DNA of 35,919 bases from Chlorobiaceae bacterium (GTDB lineage Bacteria; Bacteroidota; Chlorobiia; Chlorobiales; Chlorobiaceae). Positions within the stretch are counted from its first letter, which is position 1; each line of letters opens with the position of its first letter. Below, in pieces: positions 1 through 9,213 of the stretch. The notes under the pieces were generated by a model that made no database searches, had not been told where the DNA came from, and saw only the letters and a program-made list of their open reading frames with translations. The translations under genes and the position numbers were made by a program. Where the stretch lies: positions 1 to 35,919 of the forward strand of contig JAAXWX010000001.1 in assembly GCA_013334755.1 (NCBI GenBank). The letters are read 5' to 3'.

Positions 1-2
1 AA

Positions 3-536
3 AAGCCTGATCAGGCCATCATGCTTGCCAAGGAATGCAACATACCGCTGAAAATAGCCGCCAAAATTGATCCGACCGACCAGGAATATTTTGAGAAGAA
101 AATCAAACCGCTGCTTGATCATCCGCTCATTGAGTATCTGGGTGAAGTTGATGACCGGGAGAAGGTGAAACTGCTGAAAAACGCCAAAGCTCTGCTCAAC
201 ACCATAGACTGGCCAGAACCGTTCGGACTGGTCATGATTGAAGCGCTTGCCTGCGGCACACCGGTAATTGTCAGGGGATGCGGTTCAGCGCCTGAAGTGA
301 TTACGCATGGTAAAACAGGATTTATCTGTGAAAGCCGTTCTGACTTTATCGAAGCCATCAAAAATGTTGACCGCATTTCGAGGAAAGAGTGCCGGGCTGA
401 ATTTGACCGTCGTTTTTCGAGGGATAATATGGTTGACAGTTACGAAGAGCTCTACTACAGCCTGCAGCAGAAGCAGATGAACAAGCAAGCATTAACCGCT
501 TTATTGCTCAAGAATAGAACAGGTGTTTTCCGCTGA
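3..536 (+). CDS. Glycosyltransferase family 4, C-terminal part (5' end outside window)
   Basis: The reading frame is open from the first bases of the window, so the gene begins upstream and only the C-terminal ~177 residues are seen. They form the nucleotide-sugar-binding half of a GT-B glycosyltransferase of family GT4. The signature EPFGLVMIEALACGTPVI contains the E-x7-E motif that holds the donor sugar nucleotide, and the following GSAPEVI and GKTGFIC segments are typical of the same fold. Such enzymes transfer a sugar to lipid, polysaccharide or another sugar, usually at the inner face of the membrane. The substrate cannot be told from this part. An internal ATG at 21 is not thought to be the start, because the frame upstream of it reads KPDQAI, which fits the family. 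Confidence 0.88.
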   Translation, partial: KPDQAIMLAKECNIPLKIAAKIDPTDQEYFEKKIKPLLDHPLIEYLGEVDDREKVKLLKNAKALLNTIDWPEPFGLVMIEALACGTPVIVRGCGSAPEVITHGKTGFICESRSDFIEAIKNVDRISRKECRAEFDRRFSRDNMVDSYEELYYSLQQKQMNKQALTALLLKNRTGVFR

Positions 537-612
537 ACCGGGGGAAGAATTCATCTGGTTTTTCACCCTTTGACACAAACTTTGACAATACGCGAAAGCA
601 GGGTCTCGTCAC

Positions 613-641
613 TTGTTATTATGGCTTTATTATGGTACTTT
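613..641 (+). promoter_or_regulatory. Possible promoter before the HTH gene
   Basis: TTG at 613-615 and TACTTT at 636-641 are separated by 20 bases, the spacing of the -33 TTG / -7 TAnnTTTG promoters described in Bacteroidota, relatives of Chlorobi. It lies 39 bases before the start codon. The match is short and could be chance. Confidence 0.3.
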
Positions 642-680
642 TTACGCCGCGTTTCCCCCAACGATTTTCATGAATAAATC

Positions 681-1181
681 ATGCATTCCACTGGAGCAGA
701 AAAGCAGGCAGCAATCCTGGAACAACAAAAAATGATAGGCGATCTGAAAGAAAGGTTCGCTGAAAATGAGAGGGTACTGACACGAGCTGAAACAGCAAAT
801 ACAGACAATGTCCTGATATTGTTCAATCTTCTCGACCATGTACAAGCTCTTGAAATCGACTCCGGTCAAAAAAAAGTGCTGACGGACGTCTGTTTACGTT
901 TGATTGAAGCCGAAGAAACGTCTGAGAGGCTGAACATCGAACTTTCTGAGAGCGATGCTCTCTTTTTGTTCAGACTCGAAAAAAAACATCCCAACCTCGA
1001 TAATCGCGAGCTTAAGGTATGTCTTTTTATCAAGCTTGATTACGATAACGAGGCGATTGCAAAGACATCCGGGGTCAAAAACCGGGGAATGGAAAGTATT
1101 CGTTATAAATTGCATAAAAAACTCGGGCTTGGAAAAAATGTCTCAATCAAGAATTACCTCACAGAGCTGACATTTGTCTGA
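681..1181 (+). CDS. Small LuxR-type helix-turn-helix protein
   Basis: A 166-residue cytoplasmic protein. The first ~100 residues are charged and helical, probably coiled coil. The last ~65 residues match the LuxR/GerE DNA-binding fold: NRELKVCLFIKLDYDNEAIA followed by a recognition-helix region ending in RYKLHKKLGL. This layout (long helical stalk plus C-terminal HTH with ELKVC) is known from regulators of Bacteroidota and Chlorobi that carry TPR or sensor parts in front; here no receiver, PAS or TPR domain is present. It is probably a transcription regulator that dimerises through the coiled coil. An ATG at 670 is out of frame and stops quickly, so 681 is the start. Target and signal are unknown. 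Confidence 0.72.
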   Translation: MHSTGAEKQAAILEQQKMIGDLKERFAENERVLTRAETANTDNVLILFNLLDHVQALEIDSGQKKVLTDVCLRLIEAEETSERLNIELSESDALFLFRLEKKHPNLDNRELKVCLFIKLDYDNEAIAKTSGVKNRGMESIRYKLHKKLGLGKNVSIKNYLTELTFV

Positions 1182-1696
1182 AGGCTCGTCTTATAGGAGC
1201 CCTTGAGAGGCATCTCCTTTTTCAGTACTTCGCTTTCAGTCTGGAACTGCGTATGAGAACGTCACAGTGGACTGTTCATAACAACAGGATTTTTTTTTCT
1301 TGTGCATTTTTGTACAATTACATAAGAATAGAGTTGTTGTTGATGCATTTTTTAAACTGCATTGCAGCATAAAGGCTGTTTCCCCAGCAGCCCTGCATTT
1401 GATAATAAACTGGTTCAATACATCTGCTTTACTCAATACCAAAGCAAACCTGTGAGCGGAGGAGCTATGGTGATACACTTATGATTGAGTAGTGTTTAGT
1501 GTTATAAAAAAGTTTCGAATTGTAATTCCATTGATCCGGAAGAAGACGTTTTCCAATGGTGAACTATGAAGGCATGATGAAAATGACCGGAATCAGCGGA
1601 TTATTTTTTTACCAGCATATTATTTGGATATCTTACGTAAGAAATTTGCAGGGGCCTCTTCTTTTCAGGATTTTTTGTTTTTAACTGCGTTTTTCA
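1182..1696. other. Intergenic region of 515 bases, no gene seen
   Basis: No convincing coding frame was found on either strand. Just after the HTH gene, GAGA-ggca-TCTC at about 1206-1217 followed by CTTTTT is a very weak terminator candidate. The most notable element is a palindrome at 1631-1642, listed separately. Confidence 0.5.
1628..1645. promoter_or_regulatory. Perfect 12-base palindrome upstream of the hydrolase operon, possible operator
   Basis: TCTTACGTAAGA at 1631-1642 is a perfect palindrome. It extends to 16 matched bases of 18 (1628-1645). It lies about 55 bases before the hydrolase start codon, where a dimeric repressor or activator could act. No known operator was recognised. 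Confidence 0.35.
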
Positions 1697-2497
1697 ATGC
1701 TTCATTACAAGACATACGAACTGGATGATCCCGAAGCTCCCTGGGTTGTTTTTGTACATGGAGCAGGTGGAAGTTCTTCGATATGGTTTTTGCAGATCAA
1801 GGAATTCATTAAACATTTCAATGTGCTCCTGGTCGATCTCAGGGGGCATGGCAAGTCAAAAGGCATTGTTTTTTCCAAAGAAAAACGTCATTATGATTTC
1901 GAGAATATTACCCTTGATATTCTTGAAGTACTTGACTTTCTCAATATCCGGAAAGCCCACTTCATCGGTATATCACTTGGAACCATACTTGTCCGCAACC
2001 TGAGCGAACTTGACCCGGACCGGGTCAGCTCCATGGTTATGGGCGGTGCCATCATAAGACTGAACATCCGGGCAAAACTTCTCGTTGCTCTCGGAAACAT
2101 GTTCAAGAGGTTTGTGCCCTATATGTGGCTCTACCGTTTTTTCGCCTGGATAATCATGCCCCGAGAACGGCATAAAAAATCGAGACTCCTGTTTGTCAAT
2201 GAGGCAAAAAAGGTAGCTCAGAAAGAATTCATGCGCTGGTTCAGACTGACCAATACGCTTACACCGCTTTTAAAATATTTTGAAGAAAAGGATACAGCCA
2301 TACCGACGCTCTACCTCATGGGTGATGAAGACCACATGTTTCTTCCCGCAGTCCGCTATATCATTACACGGCACACCAATTCATGGCTTGAGGTTATCAC
2401 AAATTCAGGACATGTCTGCAATGTCGATCAGCCGAAAGAGTTTAACACTCGCGCAATTTCCTTTTTAAAGAAAATGTCTCCAGGCTTGGGCGCCTGA
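1697..2497 (+). CDS. Alpha/beta hydrolase
   Basis: 266 residues, a full-length alpha/beta-hydrolase fold protein. HGAGGSSSIW (21-30) forms the oxyanion-hole loop. The nucleophile elbow is GISLG with Ser93. The acid probably lies in LMGDEDHMF (about 208-216) and the catalytic His in NSGHVCNVDQP (about 238), so the triad looks complete. No signal peptide is seen, so it is probably cytoplasmic. The family covers esterases, lipases, haloperoxidases and C-C hydrolases, and the sequence does not pick one. It ends 39 bases before the yhaO-like gene on the same strand, so co-transcription is likely, although no functional link to DNA repair is evident. Confidence 0.85.
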   Translation: MLHYKTYELDDPEAPWVVFVHGAGGSSSIWFLQIKEFIKHFNVLLVDLRGHGKSKGIVFSKEKRHYDFENITLDILEVLDFLNIRKAHFIGISLGTILVRNLSELDPDRVSSMVMGGAIIRLNIRAKLLVALGNMFKRFVPYMWLYRFFAWIIMPRERHKKSRLLFVNEAKKVAQKEFMRWFRLTNTLTPLLKYFEEKDTAIPTLYLMGDEDHMFLPAVRYIITRHTNSWLEVITNSGHVCNVDQPKEFNTRAISFLKKMSPGLGA

Positions 2498-2536
2498 GAT
2501 GCTGTCCTGTTCCCCCAAACCATTTGAGATTGATTC

Positions 2537-3796
2537 ATGTTCACTTTTCTGCATGCGGCAGATATTCATCTCGACAGTCCGCTCAAAGGGCTTGAAGATT
2601 ACCCGGATGCTCCTCTGGATCAAATCCGGCTGGCTGCCCGGCGGGCATTTGACAATCTGGTACAGTTGGCAATTGATGAAAAAGTCGCATTTGTACTTCT
2701 TGCAGGTGATCTCTATGACGGCGACTGGAAAGACTATAACACCGGCATCTATTTTGTGCACCGTATGGGCCGGTTGCGTGAAGCCGGCATTCCGGTCATC
2801 ATGGTCTCCGGCAACCATGATGCGGCAAGTCAGATCACCCGCTCGCTGAAACTGCCTGACAATGTGACCCTCTTACCGCACCGAAGTGTTGGAACCCTGC
2901 ATCTTGATCAACTCGGTGTTGCCATTCATGGCCAGAGCTTTTCCTCCCGATCAGTGATGGATGACCTGGTCCGGAACTATCCTCAGGGTGATTTGCTGCT
3001 CTTCAATATCGGGCTTCTTCACACCAGCCTGAATGGTCGTCCGGGCCATGAGCCTTATGCCCCCTGCACGCTTGATGCGCTGCGCTCAAAAGGTTATCAA
3101 TATTGGGCGCTGGGCCATATCCATCAGCGTGAAGAGATCTGCCGTGACCCCTGGGTTGTTTTTTCCGGTAATATTCAGGGACGCCATATCCGCGAAACCG
3201 GTCCAAAGGGGTGTACACTGGTGTCGGTGGATGAGGGGCGTGTCGTATCCCTGGAAGAGCGGGAGCTTGATGTGCTTCGATGGGAGGTTTGCCATGTTAA
3301 TCCAGCTCCATGCGACAGTGTGGACTCCCTGTGCGACCTTGTCCGTGAAGCGTTTGAGAACAAGAGGTCAAAGTCGGATGGACGTCCGCTTGCCGTTCGA
3401 TTGATCATTGAAGGTATAACACCCCTGCATGGTCAGCTCCATGAACATCAACTCCAGTGGAGTGAGGAGTTTCGGGCTGTTGCAGCAAACCTTGGTGACG
3501 TCTGGATTGAAAAAGTTGAGATAAAGACACGAAAGAGTGCACCGCAGCAGGACAACGGCTCAGATGACTCTCCAGTCCAGACCTTGCTGAAATCGGTTGA
3601 AGCTATCCAGTTTGAGCAGTCAACTCTTGTCGGGATTGTGCCTGAATTTGAAAAACTTCACAGCAAACTACCGCCCGAGCTGCTCGGCGATGGTGGCCCG
3701 TTCAGGCCGGGAAAGGAGGAGTTGTCGGCTTTGCGTGAAGAGATCAGGGAGATTCTTGTGGCAAGGATCGGGCAGGGAGGGCGTCATGAAAATTAA
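2537..3796 (+). CDS. YhaO/SbcD-like metallophosphoesterase (DNA exonuclease subunit)
   Basis: 419 residues with the calcineurin-like phosphoesterase motifs of the Mre11/SbcD family: D9-I-H11, GDLYD (57-61, Asp58), GNHD (92-95) and LGHIHQRE. These bind two metal ions (usually Mn) and cut DNA ends. The closest match by eye is Bacillus YhaO, which pairs with YhaN, rather than classical SbcD. The gene overlaps the next one by 11 bases (ATGAAAATTAA), so the two proteins are probably made in equal amounts and form one complex. The expected role is trimming of DNA ends, hairpins or blocked breaks. The C-terminal ~150 residues resemble the capping/ATPase-contact part. Confidence 0.88.
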   Translation: MFTFLHAADIHLDSPLKGLEDYPDAPLDQIRLAARRAFDNLVQLAIDEKVAFVLLAGDLYDGDWKDYNTGIYFVHRMGRLREAGIPVIMVSGNHDAASQITRSLKLPDNVTLLPHRSVGTLHLDQLGVAIHGQSFSSRSVMDDLVRNYPQGDLLLFNIGLLHTSLNGRPGHEPYAPCTLDALRSKGYQYWALGHIHQREEICRDPWVVFSGNIQGRHIRETGPKGCTLVSVDEGRVVSLEERELDVLRWEVCHVNPAPCDSVDSLCDLVREAFENKRSKSDGRPLAVRLIIEGITPLHGQLHEHQLQWSEEFRAVAANLGDVWIEKVEIKTRKSAPQQDNGSDDSPVQTLLKSVEAIQFEQSTLVGIVPEFEKLHSKLPPELLGDGGPFRPGKEELSALREEIREILVARIGQGGRHEN

Positions 3797-6700
3797 ACGG
3801 CTTGAACTGAAAGCGTTTGGCCCTTTTTCCGGCCAGTTTCTTGATTTTTCCTCCTCTTTTCCAGCTCTCCATATTGTCTATGGGCTCAATGAGGCAGGAA
3901 AAAGCAGTGCCATGAGAGCGCTTCAGGCACTCTTTTTTGGTTTTCCCCAGCGTACCGGTGATAATTTTATTCACCAGAACCAGCAGCTTCTTGTAGGGGG
4001 GTGCCTGGAGGGAGCTGACGGTCATGAACATACTTTTTTCCGACGGAAACGAAGTGTCAAAGATCTCTTCGATCAGTTCGATAATCCGATTGAGCCATCA
4101 GCCCTGACGCCCTTTCTGCATGGTATTGAAAAGGAGCTGTTTCTTGCCCTCTATGGCATTAATCATGAAACGCTGGTCATGGGAGGGCAGGGCATTCTCG
4201 ACCAGCAGGGAGAGGTTGGCAAGGCGCTCTTTGCTGCCGGAGCCGGGCTTGCCTCTCTGAAGCCGGTCATTGATGAGCTTGAGCAGGAAGGTGACAGTCT
4301 GTTCACCCCTAAAAGCTCTGTCAGAACTATCAATGAGGCCCTGGCTCATCACAGGGAGCTGCTGAGACAATCGAAAGAGGCGACTCTTTCTGGCCGTGAA
4401 TGGGAAGAACATCAGCAGGCTCTTGATGAGGCATTGAAGACACTTGCGGAAAAGCAGAAGAAAAAGCAACAGCTGAGCACGGAAAAAAGCCGTCTTGAGC
4501 GCTTGCAACAGGCCATGCCTGATCTTTCGGATCGTATAAATCTGCTGCAACAACTGGCTGAACTGGGCGATGTCACCCTTCTTCCTCTGGACTTCAGCGA
4601 GCGTCGTGCAACCCTTGAACAGAGGGAGAGAGAGGCCCGTATCAACCATGAACAGGTAACGGCAAGGCTTCAGGTAATTCGTGAGAAAATGGGTGGGCTT
4701 TCGCTGAACAAGCCTCTCCTCGATGAAACTGTTGTAATTGATGAACTCTATCAGCGGCTTGGCGAATACCGGAAAGCTAAAAGCGACCGCCCGCTGCGTG
4801 AAGGACAGCGCATCAGCGCCCGAACGGCGGCGGCGGATCTTCTCCGGCAGATCAAGCCGGAATTGAGCATCAATGATAGTGAAAGCCTGCGTCCCGGCCT
4901 CTCAAAACGCAGGACGGTGCAGGATCTTGCATCTCGCCATGAAGCGCTTTTGCTGGGGAACCGTAATGCACTGCTTCAGCTGCAAGACATTGAAAAAGCG
5001 CTCGAACGTCTCGATGCTGAAAGAAATAAGCTACCGACTGTTGCTGAAACCGGCTTTCTCTCCCGTGCCTTTCTTGCTGCTGAAAGGGCCGGGGATATCG
5101 ATACGCAGATTACGGGTCTGGAGCAAAAACGGCAGATAGGTGAGCGTGAATGCCTCATGGCGCTGGACCGCCTCGGACTTTGGAAAGGATCACTTGAACA
5201 TGTGCTCCATCTACCGCTTCCTCTGACAGAAACCGTGAACCTCTTCGATGAGGAGTTCCGTGCTTTAACCGACCATAAACGTCAGATTAAGATAGAGAGG
5301 GAAACGCTCGAAAAACAACATGCTGAAAGTATAGAAAAGATCCGGAAACTTGTATTTGCCGCTGACGTTCCCAGCGAGGAGGAGTTGGGAAAAAACAGAG
5401 GCCTTCGGGAGCAGGGATGGCAGCTTCTGCGCCGTCAATGGATCAACCATGAGGATGTTGCTGAAGAGGGCCGCAGCTATGACTCCCGGCACCCGCTTCC
5501 TGAAGCTTATGAGAGAATGGTCGCCCTGGCTGACCAGACTGCAGACAGGCTTTACCGCGAGGCGGAGCTTGTCGAGAAACATGCCTCTCTTAAAGCCGAG
5601 GTTGGAAAAATTGAGCAAAGACTGACGGCACTTCTTGAAAAAGAGGCAACTGCCAATGAAGCCCATCTTGAGTTTCAACGTCGATGGCTGGAACTATGGG
5701 CGTCATGCGGTGTCGCACCCCTTTCTCCACGCGAGATGAACGCCTGGCTTGGCTCTTTTGAACATCTGCGCCTCCAGGTCAGGGAGTTTGAAAAGAGCCG
5801 GAGAGAGCTGGATGAAGCGATTGCACGGCGCAGGGAGTTGCGTGAAAATCTGCTGAGGGAAATAGCGGCGGCTGGTGACATGAAAAGCTTCTCAGGAGAA
5901 GAGCTGCAAGAGCCTGTTGACTCATGCAAGGCTCTTGTAAACAGCATTGAAACGGTTCACAAAGAGCGTGAATCGATAGAGGGAAAACTTCGTGATGGCC
6001 GTAGAGCACTTGAAAATGCCATGGAAAAGAGGGCTCGGGCTGAGGAGGAGCTTACGGTGTGGCGCGGAGAATGGAGCGATGCGCTTGCTCCTCTCGGGCT
6101 TGATGGCAAAATGCTTCCATCCGAGGCGCTCGATTTTATTGAGACGCTTCAGGCCTGTTTTGAGCGGCTGAAGGAGGCTGACGATTTCCGCAAACGTATA
6201 GAGGGAATTGACCGGGATATAAAGAATTTTGAAAGGGATGTTGAGCGGCTGCTTCAGAAGATTGCCCCTGACCTTGCAGACCTTGAAGCCCATCCGGCAA
6301 TCACGGAACTCAAACTCCGTCTTGGCCGTGCCAGTCAGGAGCAGGCCGTCCTGCTGCGGGAGAGTGAAGAGCTGGAAACACTTGAAAAAGCGCTCATCAC
6401 CACGCAAACCGATGTTCGGAGCTGTGAAGAGGAACTTGCGGCAATGCGTCACTCTGCCAGTTGCGAAACACGGGAGGAGTTGATTGCGGCTGAGCAGCGA
6501 TCCGCTGCCTGGACAATACATAAACAGAGGCGGCAGGAACTGGAGCGGAACCTCTCACGCATTGCCGGAGGAGCGTCCCTTGCCGATCTTGAGCTTCAGG
6601 CTGAATCGGTGAATCCTGATGAACTTCCCGGCCGTATTGAAACCCTGAACAGGGAGATCAGCGGCCTCCTTGATCCGGAAATAAATCAATTGATAGAAAG

Positions 6701-7298
6701 CGTCGGCCGGAAAAAAAACGAGCTTGAACGAATGGATGGCAGCGGCAGGGCGGCGGAGCTGGCCGAAGCCCTGCAATATTCCCTCACAAAAATCCGTCGC
6801 TTGACCGAACGCTATATCCGCATCAAACTTGCTGCCAAAATGCTCCGTGACGAAACCGAGCGATATCGACAAGAAAACGAGGCGCCAGTGCTCAAAATTG
6901 CCTCCTGCTATTTCACTGATCTGACCATGGGCTCCTTTACCGGCCTGCGTACCGACAACGACGACCATGGCAAACTGGTTCTGGCAGGTGTGCGGCCGAA
7001 CGGAAGCTGGCTGCAGGTTGAAGCGATGAGCTCCGGCACCCGCGACCAGCTCTATCTCGCCCTGCGCCTTGCCACACTCGAATGGAAGACAGCGTCAAGC
7101 GATCCCATGCCCTTTATTGTTGACGATATCCTGATTAACTTCGACGATCAGCGCTCAAGGGCAACCATAAAAGCACTGAGCAAACTGGGAGAAAAAAGCC
7201 AGGTCATTCTCTTTACACACCACAGGAAGATCGTGGAAACAGCGGGGGAGCCGGAGTTTGCAGGAAAGGTATTTATCCATCAGCTTGGAGATAGATGA
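3786..7298 (+). CDS. YhaN/SbcC-like AAA ATPase
   Basis: 1170 residues from the ATG at 3786, which overlaps the stop of the nuclease gene; the frame is open further upstream but that part is shadow of yhaO. The N-terminus MKIKRLELKAFGPFSG is typical of SMC/Rad50-like ATPases, with Walker A GLNEAGKSS (Lys39). A long, Glu/Arg-rich coiled-coil section covers roughly residues 170-1020. The C-terminal head has the ABC signature MSSGTRDQLYLALRLA and Walker B PFIVDDILINFDD. The protein is the partner of the YhaO-like nuclease, clamping DNA and controlling the nuclease with ATP. No zinc-hook CxxC is evident in the middle of the coil, as expected for YhaN rather than Rad50/SbcC. Confidence 0.88.
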   Translation: MKIKRLELKAFGPFSGQFLDFSSSFPALHIVYGLNEAGKSSAMRALQALFFGFPQRTGDNFIHQNQQLLVGGCLEGADGHEHTFFRRKRSVKDLFDQFDNPIEPSALTPFLHGIEKELFLALYGINHETLVMGGQGILDQQGEVGKALFAAGAGLASLKPVIDELEQEGDSLFTPKSSVRTINEALAHHRELLRQSKEATLSGREWEEHQQALDEALKTLAEKQKKKQQLSTEKSRLERLQQAMPDLSDRINLLQQLAELGDVTLLPLDFSERRATLEQREREARINHEQVTARLQVIREKMGGLSLNKPLLDETVVIDELYQRLGEYRKAKSDRPLREGQRISARTAAADLLRQIKPELSINDSESLRPGLSKRRTVQDLASRHEALLLGNRNALLQLQDIEKALERLDAERNKLPTVAETGFLSRAFLAAERAGDIDTQITGLEQKRQIGERECLMALDRLGLWKGSLEHVLHLPLPLTETVNLFDEEFRALTDHKRQIKIERETLEKQHAESIEKIRKLVFAADVPSEEELGKNRGLREQGWQLLRRQWINHEDVAEEGRSYDSRHPLPEAYERMVALADQTADRLYREAELVEKHASLKAEVGKIEQRLTALLEKEATANEAHLEFQRRWLELWASCGVAPLSPREMNAWLGSFEHLRLQVREFEKSRRELDEAIARRRELRENLLREIAAAGDMKSFSGEELQEPVDSCKALVNSIETVHKERESIEGKLRDGRRALENAMEKRARAEEELTVWRGEWSDALAPLGLDGKMLPSEALDFIETLQACFERLKEADDFRKRIEGIDRDIKNFERDVERLLQKIAPDLADLEAHPAITELKLRLGRASQEQAVLLRESEELETLEKALITTQTDVRSCEEELAAMRHSASCETREELIAAEQRSAAWTIHKQRRQELERNLSRIAGGASLADLELQAESVNPDELPGRIETLNREISGLLDPEINQLIESVGRKKNELERMDGSGRAAELAEALQYSLTKIRRLTERYIRIKLAAKMLRDETERYRQENEAPVLKIASCYFTDLTMGSFTGLRTDNDDHGKLVLAGVRPNGSWLQVEAMSSGTRDQLYLALRLATLEWKTASSDPMPFIVDDILINFDDQRSRATIKALSKLGEKSQVILFTHHRKIVETAGEPEFAGKVFIHQLGDR

Positions 7299-7374
7299 AT
7301 GGGAACTTCTCCAGACCATCAAGGCAATCAGCCTGCCGCTTGACCGCACCTGTTCAATGTAATACCGGGGCAGC

Positions 7375-8115
7375 ATGACTGCATTCGTCGCGATCCCCGT
7401 TGTTGCAGCAGCAGGCGCCGCTTTGCTGCTGCTCGGCCGCCGGGTAGTGCGGCGTGGGGGAGTCCGTCTTGTCCTGAATACGGAGGTTGACCGTCAACTG
7501 CTCTATCAGCCATTATCGGCTGGAATCGCGGCCGCTGCGGTACTTGGCATCACTGTTCTGCTTCCGGAGTCTGCAAGTTACTTCAATGCCGGAAACCTTG
7601 ATGCCTCTGTTGCCGGACTGAACTGGATGGGTGTTGAACCTTCAGACACATGGCTGAGCATTGGAATCAGTATCGGACTGATTATCACGGCTGTTACAAC
7701 GATCGTGGTCTGGCTTCAAGCCAAACAAAAAGGGGAGCTGGATGTGCGGCACATGCCGTGGTTATTCATTCTCGCTGTGCCGTTCGCCGTCGTGAATTCA
7801 GCGGTTGAAGAGGCAATCTTCCGTCTTGCGCTCTGTAATGCGCTCGGCGCAACCCTATCAATGATGAAGGTTGCACTGATCTCCGGGCTGCTCTTTGGTC
7901 TCCCGCACTACTTCGGCCATCCCGGCAAGTTTCCCGGTGTGGTACTGGCGGGATTTCTTGGCTGGCTGATGTGTCTGTCGGTTCTCCAGACTGGCGGCAT
8001 AGCCTGGGCATGGGTGGTACATTTTGTACAGGATGTGGTAATTTTCACTCTGCTGTTCACGATTGCTGCCACCAGACTCGATCGGGAAAAAGCCGGAAAG
8101 CAGCCGCCTCTCTAA
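7375..8115 (+). CDS. CPBP-family intramembrane metalloprotease
   Basis: 246 residues with about six to seven hydrophobic segments. The abortive-infection/CAAX protease motifs are present in order: EEAIFR (EExxxR, about residues 145-150), FGLPHYFGH (FxxxH), and a later VVHFVQD with His and Asp. These residues hold the catalytic metal in Rce1-like enzymes buried in the membrane. In bacteria the family matures or protects against bacteriocins and peptides, or acts on lipid-modified proteins; the substrate here is unknown. It starts 77 bases after the ATPase, with only a weak GGGG ribosome site, and may be read through from that operon. It is convergent with the next gene. Confidence 0.85.
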   Translation: MTAFVAIPVVAAAGAALLLLGRRVVRRGGVRLVLNTEVDRQLLYQPLSAGIAAAAVLGITVLLPESASYFNAGNLDASVAGLNWMGVEPSDTWLSIGISIGLIITAVTTIVVWLQAKQKGELDVRHMPWLFILAVPFAVVNSAVEEAIFRLALCNALGATLSMMKVALISGLLFGLPHYFGHPGKFPGVVLAGFLGWLMCLSVLQTGGIAWAWVVHFVQDVVIFTLLFTIAATRLDREKAGKQPPL

Positions 8116-8159
8116 GTCCGTATCCTTGCCTGTCGCTTGCCGGAGCTTCCCCCCCTCTC

Positions 8160-8852
8160 TTATACCTGATAACACCAGGCTTCATGCCAGGTCTTTTTTC
8201 CCAGTCTCCGGCAGGTATTCAGTCCGGCGTTATGTGCCAGTTTTTGGTAGACGGTCGGGGTTTCGGGGAAATCGCAGTTACTTATATGTTCCTGTACCTG
8301 CTCCCGTTCATAAGGGGTCAGGGCTTCCCACTGCGTTGCCACCGCTCCGTTGTAACTATCGAGATATGCAGGTCGATCCTCTCCCTCTTCGAGCATGACG
8401 TCCACCAGGATTACGCAACCGTTTTCGCGAAGGGTACGCCTGCATTCCATGAAAAAAGTCTGTTTCTCTTCGACGGAAAGGTGGTGCAGTGCATAGCTGG
8501 AGTACACTACATCAAAATGGTTTTCGGGAGCCTCCCGTAATACGCTGAGCATGTCCCTGCAGAGAAGTTTTACACGTATTCCGAACTGTTCGAGGTTGTT
8601 CAGGGCGACATCAAGAGCGTGAGGGGAAAGATCGCATCCACAGTACTCTGCTACTTGGCCAGAGCTGACAATCTTGCCTATATGAGCCGCATCACCGCAC
8701 CCAAGGTCAAGGAAATTGAGCGGTCCGGGGCAACTCTCAAGCAGCTTGCTGACTGCAGTCGAGAATTCCCTGTGAAACATGAAATTGTTGCTGATGACTT
8801 TCTGATAGGTAGCCCAGGTTTTACGGAAAATGTAGATAGGATCTGTATTCAT
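8160..8852 (-). CDS. Class I SAM-dependent methyltransferase
   Basis: 230 residues. Motif I FLDLGCGDAAHIG (about 47-59) binds S-adenosylmethionine, and the acidic residue ending strand 2 is in CGCDLSPHAL. VVYSSYALHHLS is motif IV and VILVDVM is motif V/VI. The fold is that of small-molecule methyltransferases (Methyltransf_11/25 type). The substrate is unknown. It is a lone minus-strand gene, unrelated in sequence to the repeated methyltransferase at 13-17 kb beyond the common fold. Confidence 0.82.
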   Translation of the reverse strand: MNTDPIYIFRKTWATYQKVISNNFMFHREFSTAVSKLLESCPGPLNFLDLGCGDAAHIGKIVSSGQVAEYCGCDLSPHALDVALNNLEQFGIRVKLLCRDMLSVLREAPENHFDVVYSSYALHHLSVEEKQTFFMECRRTLRENGCVILVDVMLEEGEDRPAYLDSYNGAVATQWEALTPYEREQVQEHISNCDFPETPTVYQKLAHNAGLNTCRRLGKKTWHEAWCYQV

Positions 8853-9084
8853 ATCAAAGATGTTCAGCCGTTTGACGTTAATCCTTCCATTTCGATATAC
8901 ATCACTGTGAAAGCGACCATGACCTGTTCAAACCTGAGAGAGCGTCGATCAGCCCGGGATTTGTCAACACCATTCCTGACAAACCGGAAAGCCGACTGCA
9001 AATATATCACCCGACAGAATAAGGCCAAAAACTTCTTGAAAATAGATGAAACGGGGAAGTGGTTCTGAGTCAGATTGTCCCGGA

Positions 9085-9185
9085 GCAACAAGCATATCGC
9101 ACTGACAGGTATAACACACCCTGTGTACTTCCGGATACATGGTGTATATTATGCGTCACTGGATTATTAATGTGATGTAACCTGC
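9085..9185 (+). repeat. Structured intergenic repeat, copy I (right unit only)
   Basis: Copy I of a family also found at 11824-11988, 13752-13930 and 21529-21620. It holds the dyad ACAGG (9105-9109) / CCTGT (9120-9124) with a 10-base loop, a promoter-like pair CTGTGT (9121-9126) and TATATT (9145-9150) with an 18-base spacer, then a downstream stretch like GTTAATNTGATGCAACCTG. Similarity to the other copies was aligned by eye. Confidence 0.6.
9121..9150 (+). promoter_or_regulatory. Promoter for the PEBP gene
   Basis: CTGTGT and TATATT are spaced by 18 bases, the same arrangement as in two other repeat copies upstream of unrelated genes. The gene start is 63 bases further on. Confidence 0.5.
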
Positions 9186-9213
9186 AAACATATCGGACAA
9201 AAGGAGAATCGCC

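Larger units (their letters stand above)
8853..9213. other. Divergent intergenic region with a repeat element and promoter
   Basis: About 360 bases between two divergent genes. The part next to the methyltransferase shows no gene I can support. The part next to the PEBP gene holds a copy of the structured repeat listed below. Confidence 0.5.

Noticed and set aside
7294-7378. Short frames between the YhaN-like and CPBP genes, one reading WELLQTIKAISLPLDRTCSM
   Set aside because: It looks protein-like but is only ~25 codons, has no start or ribosome site of its own and could be a decayed end of another gene; not enough to call.
8864-9091. 75-codon minus-strand frame upstream of the methyltransferase
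   Set aside because: No ribosome site, no recognisable domain, non-ATG start; treated as intergenic.
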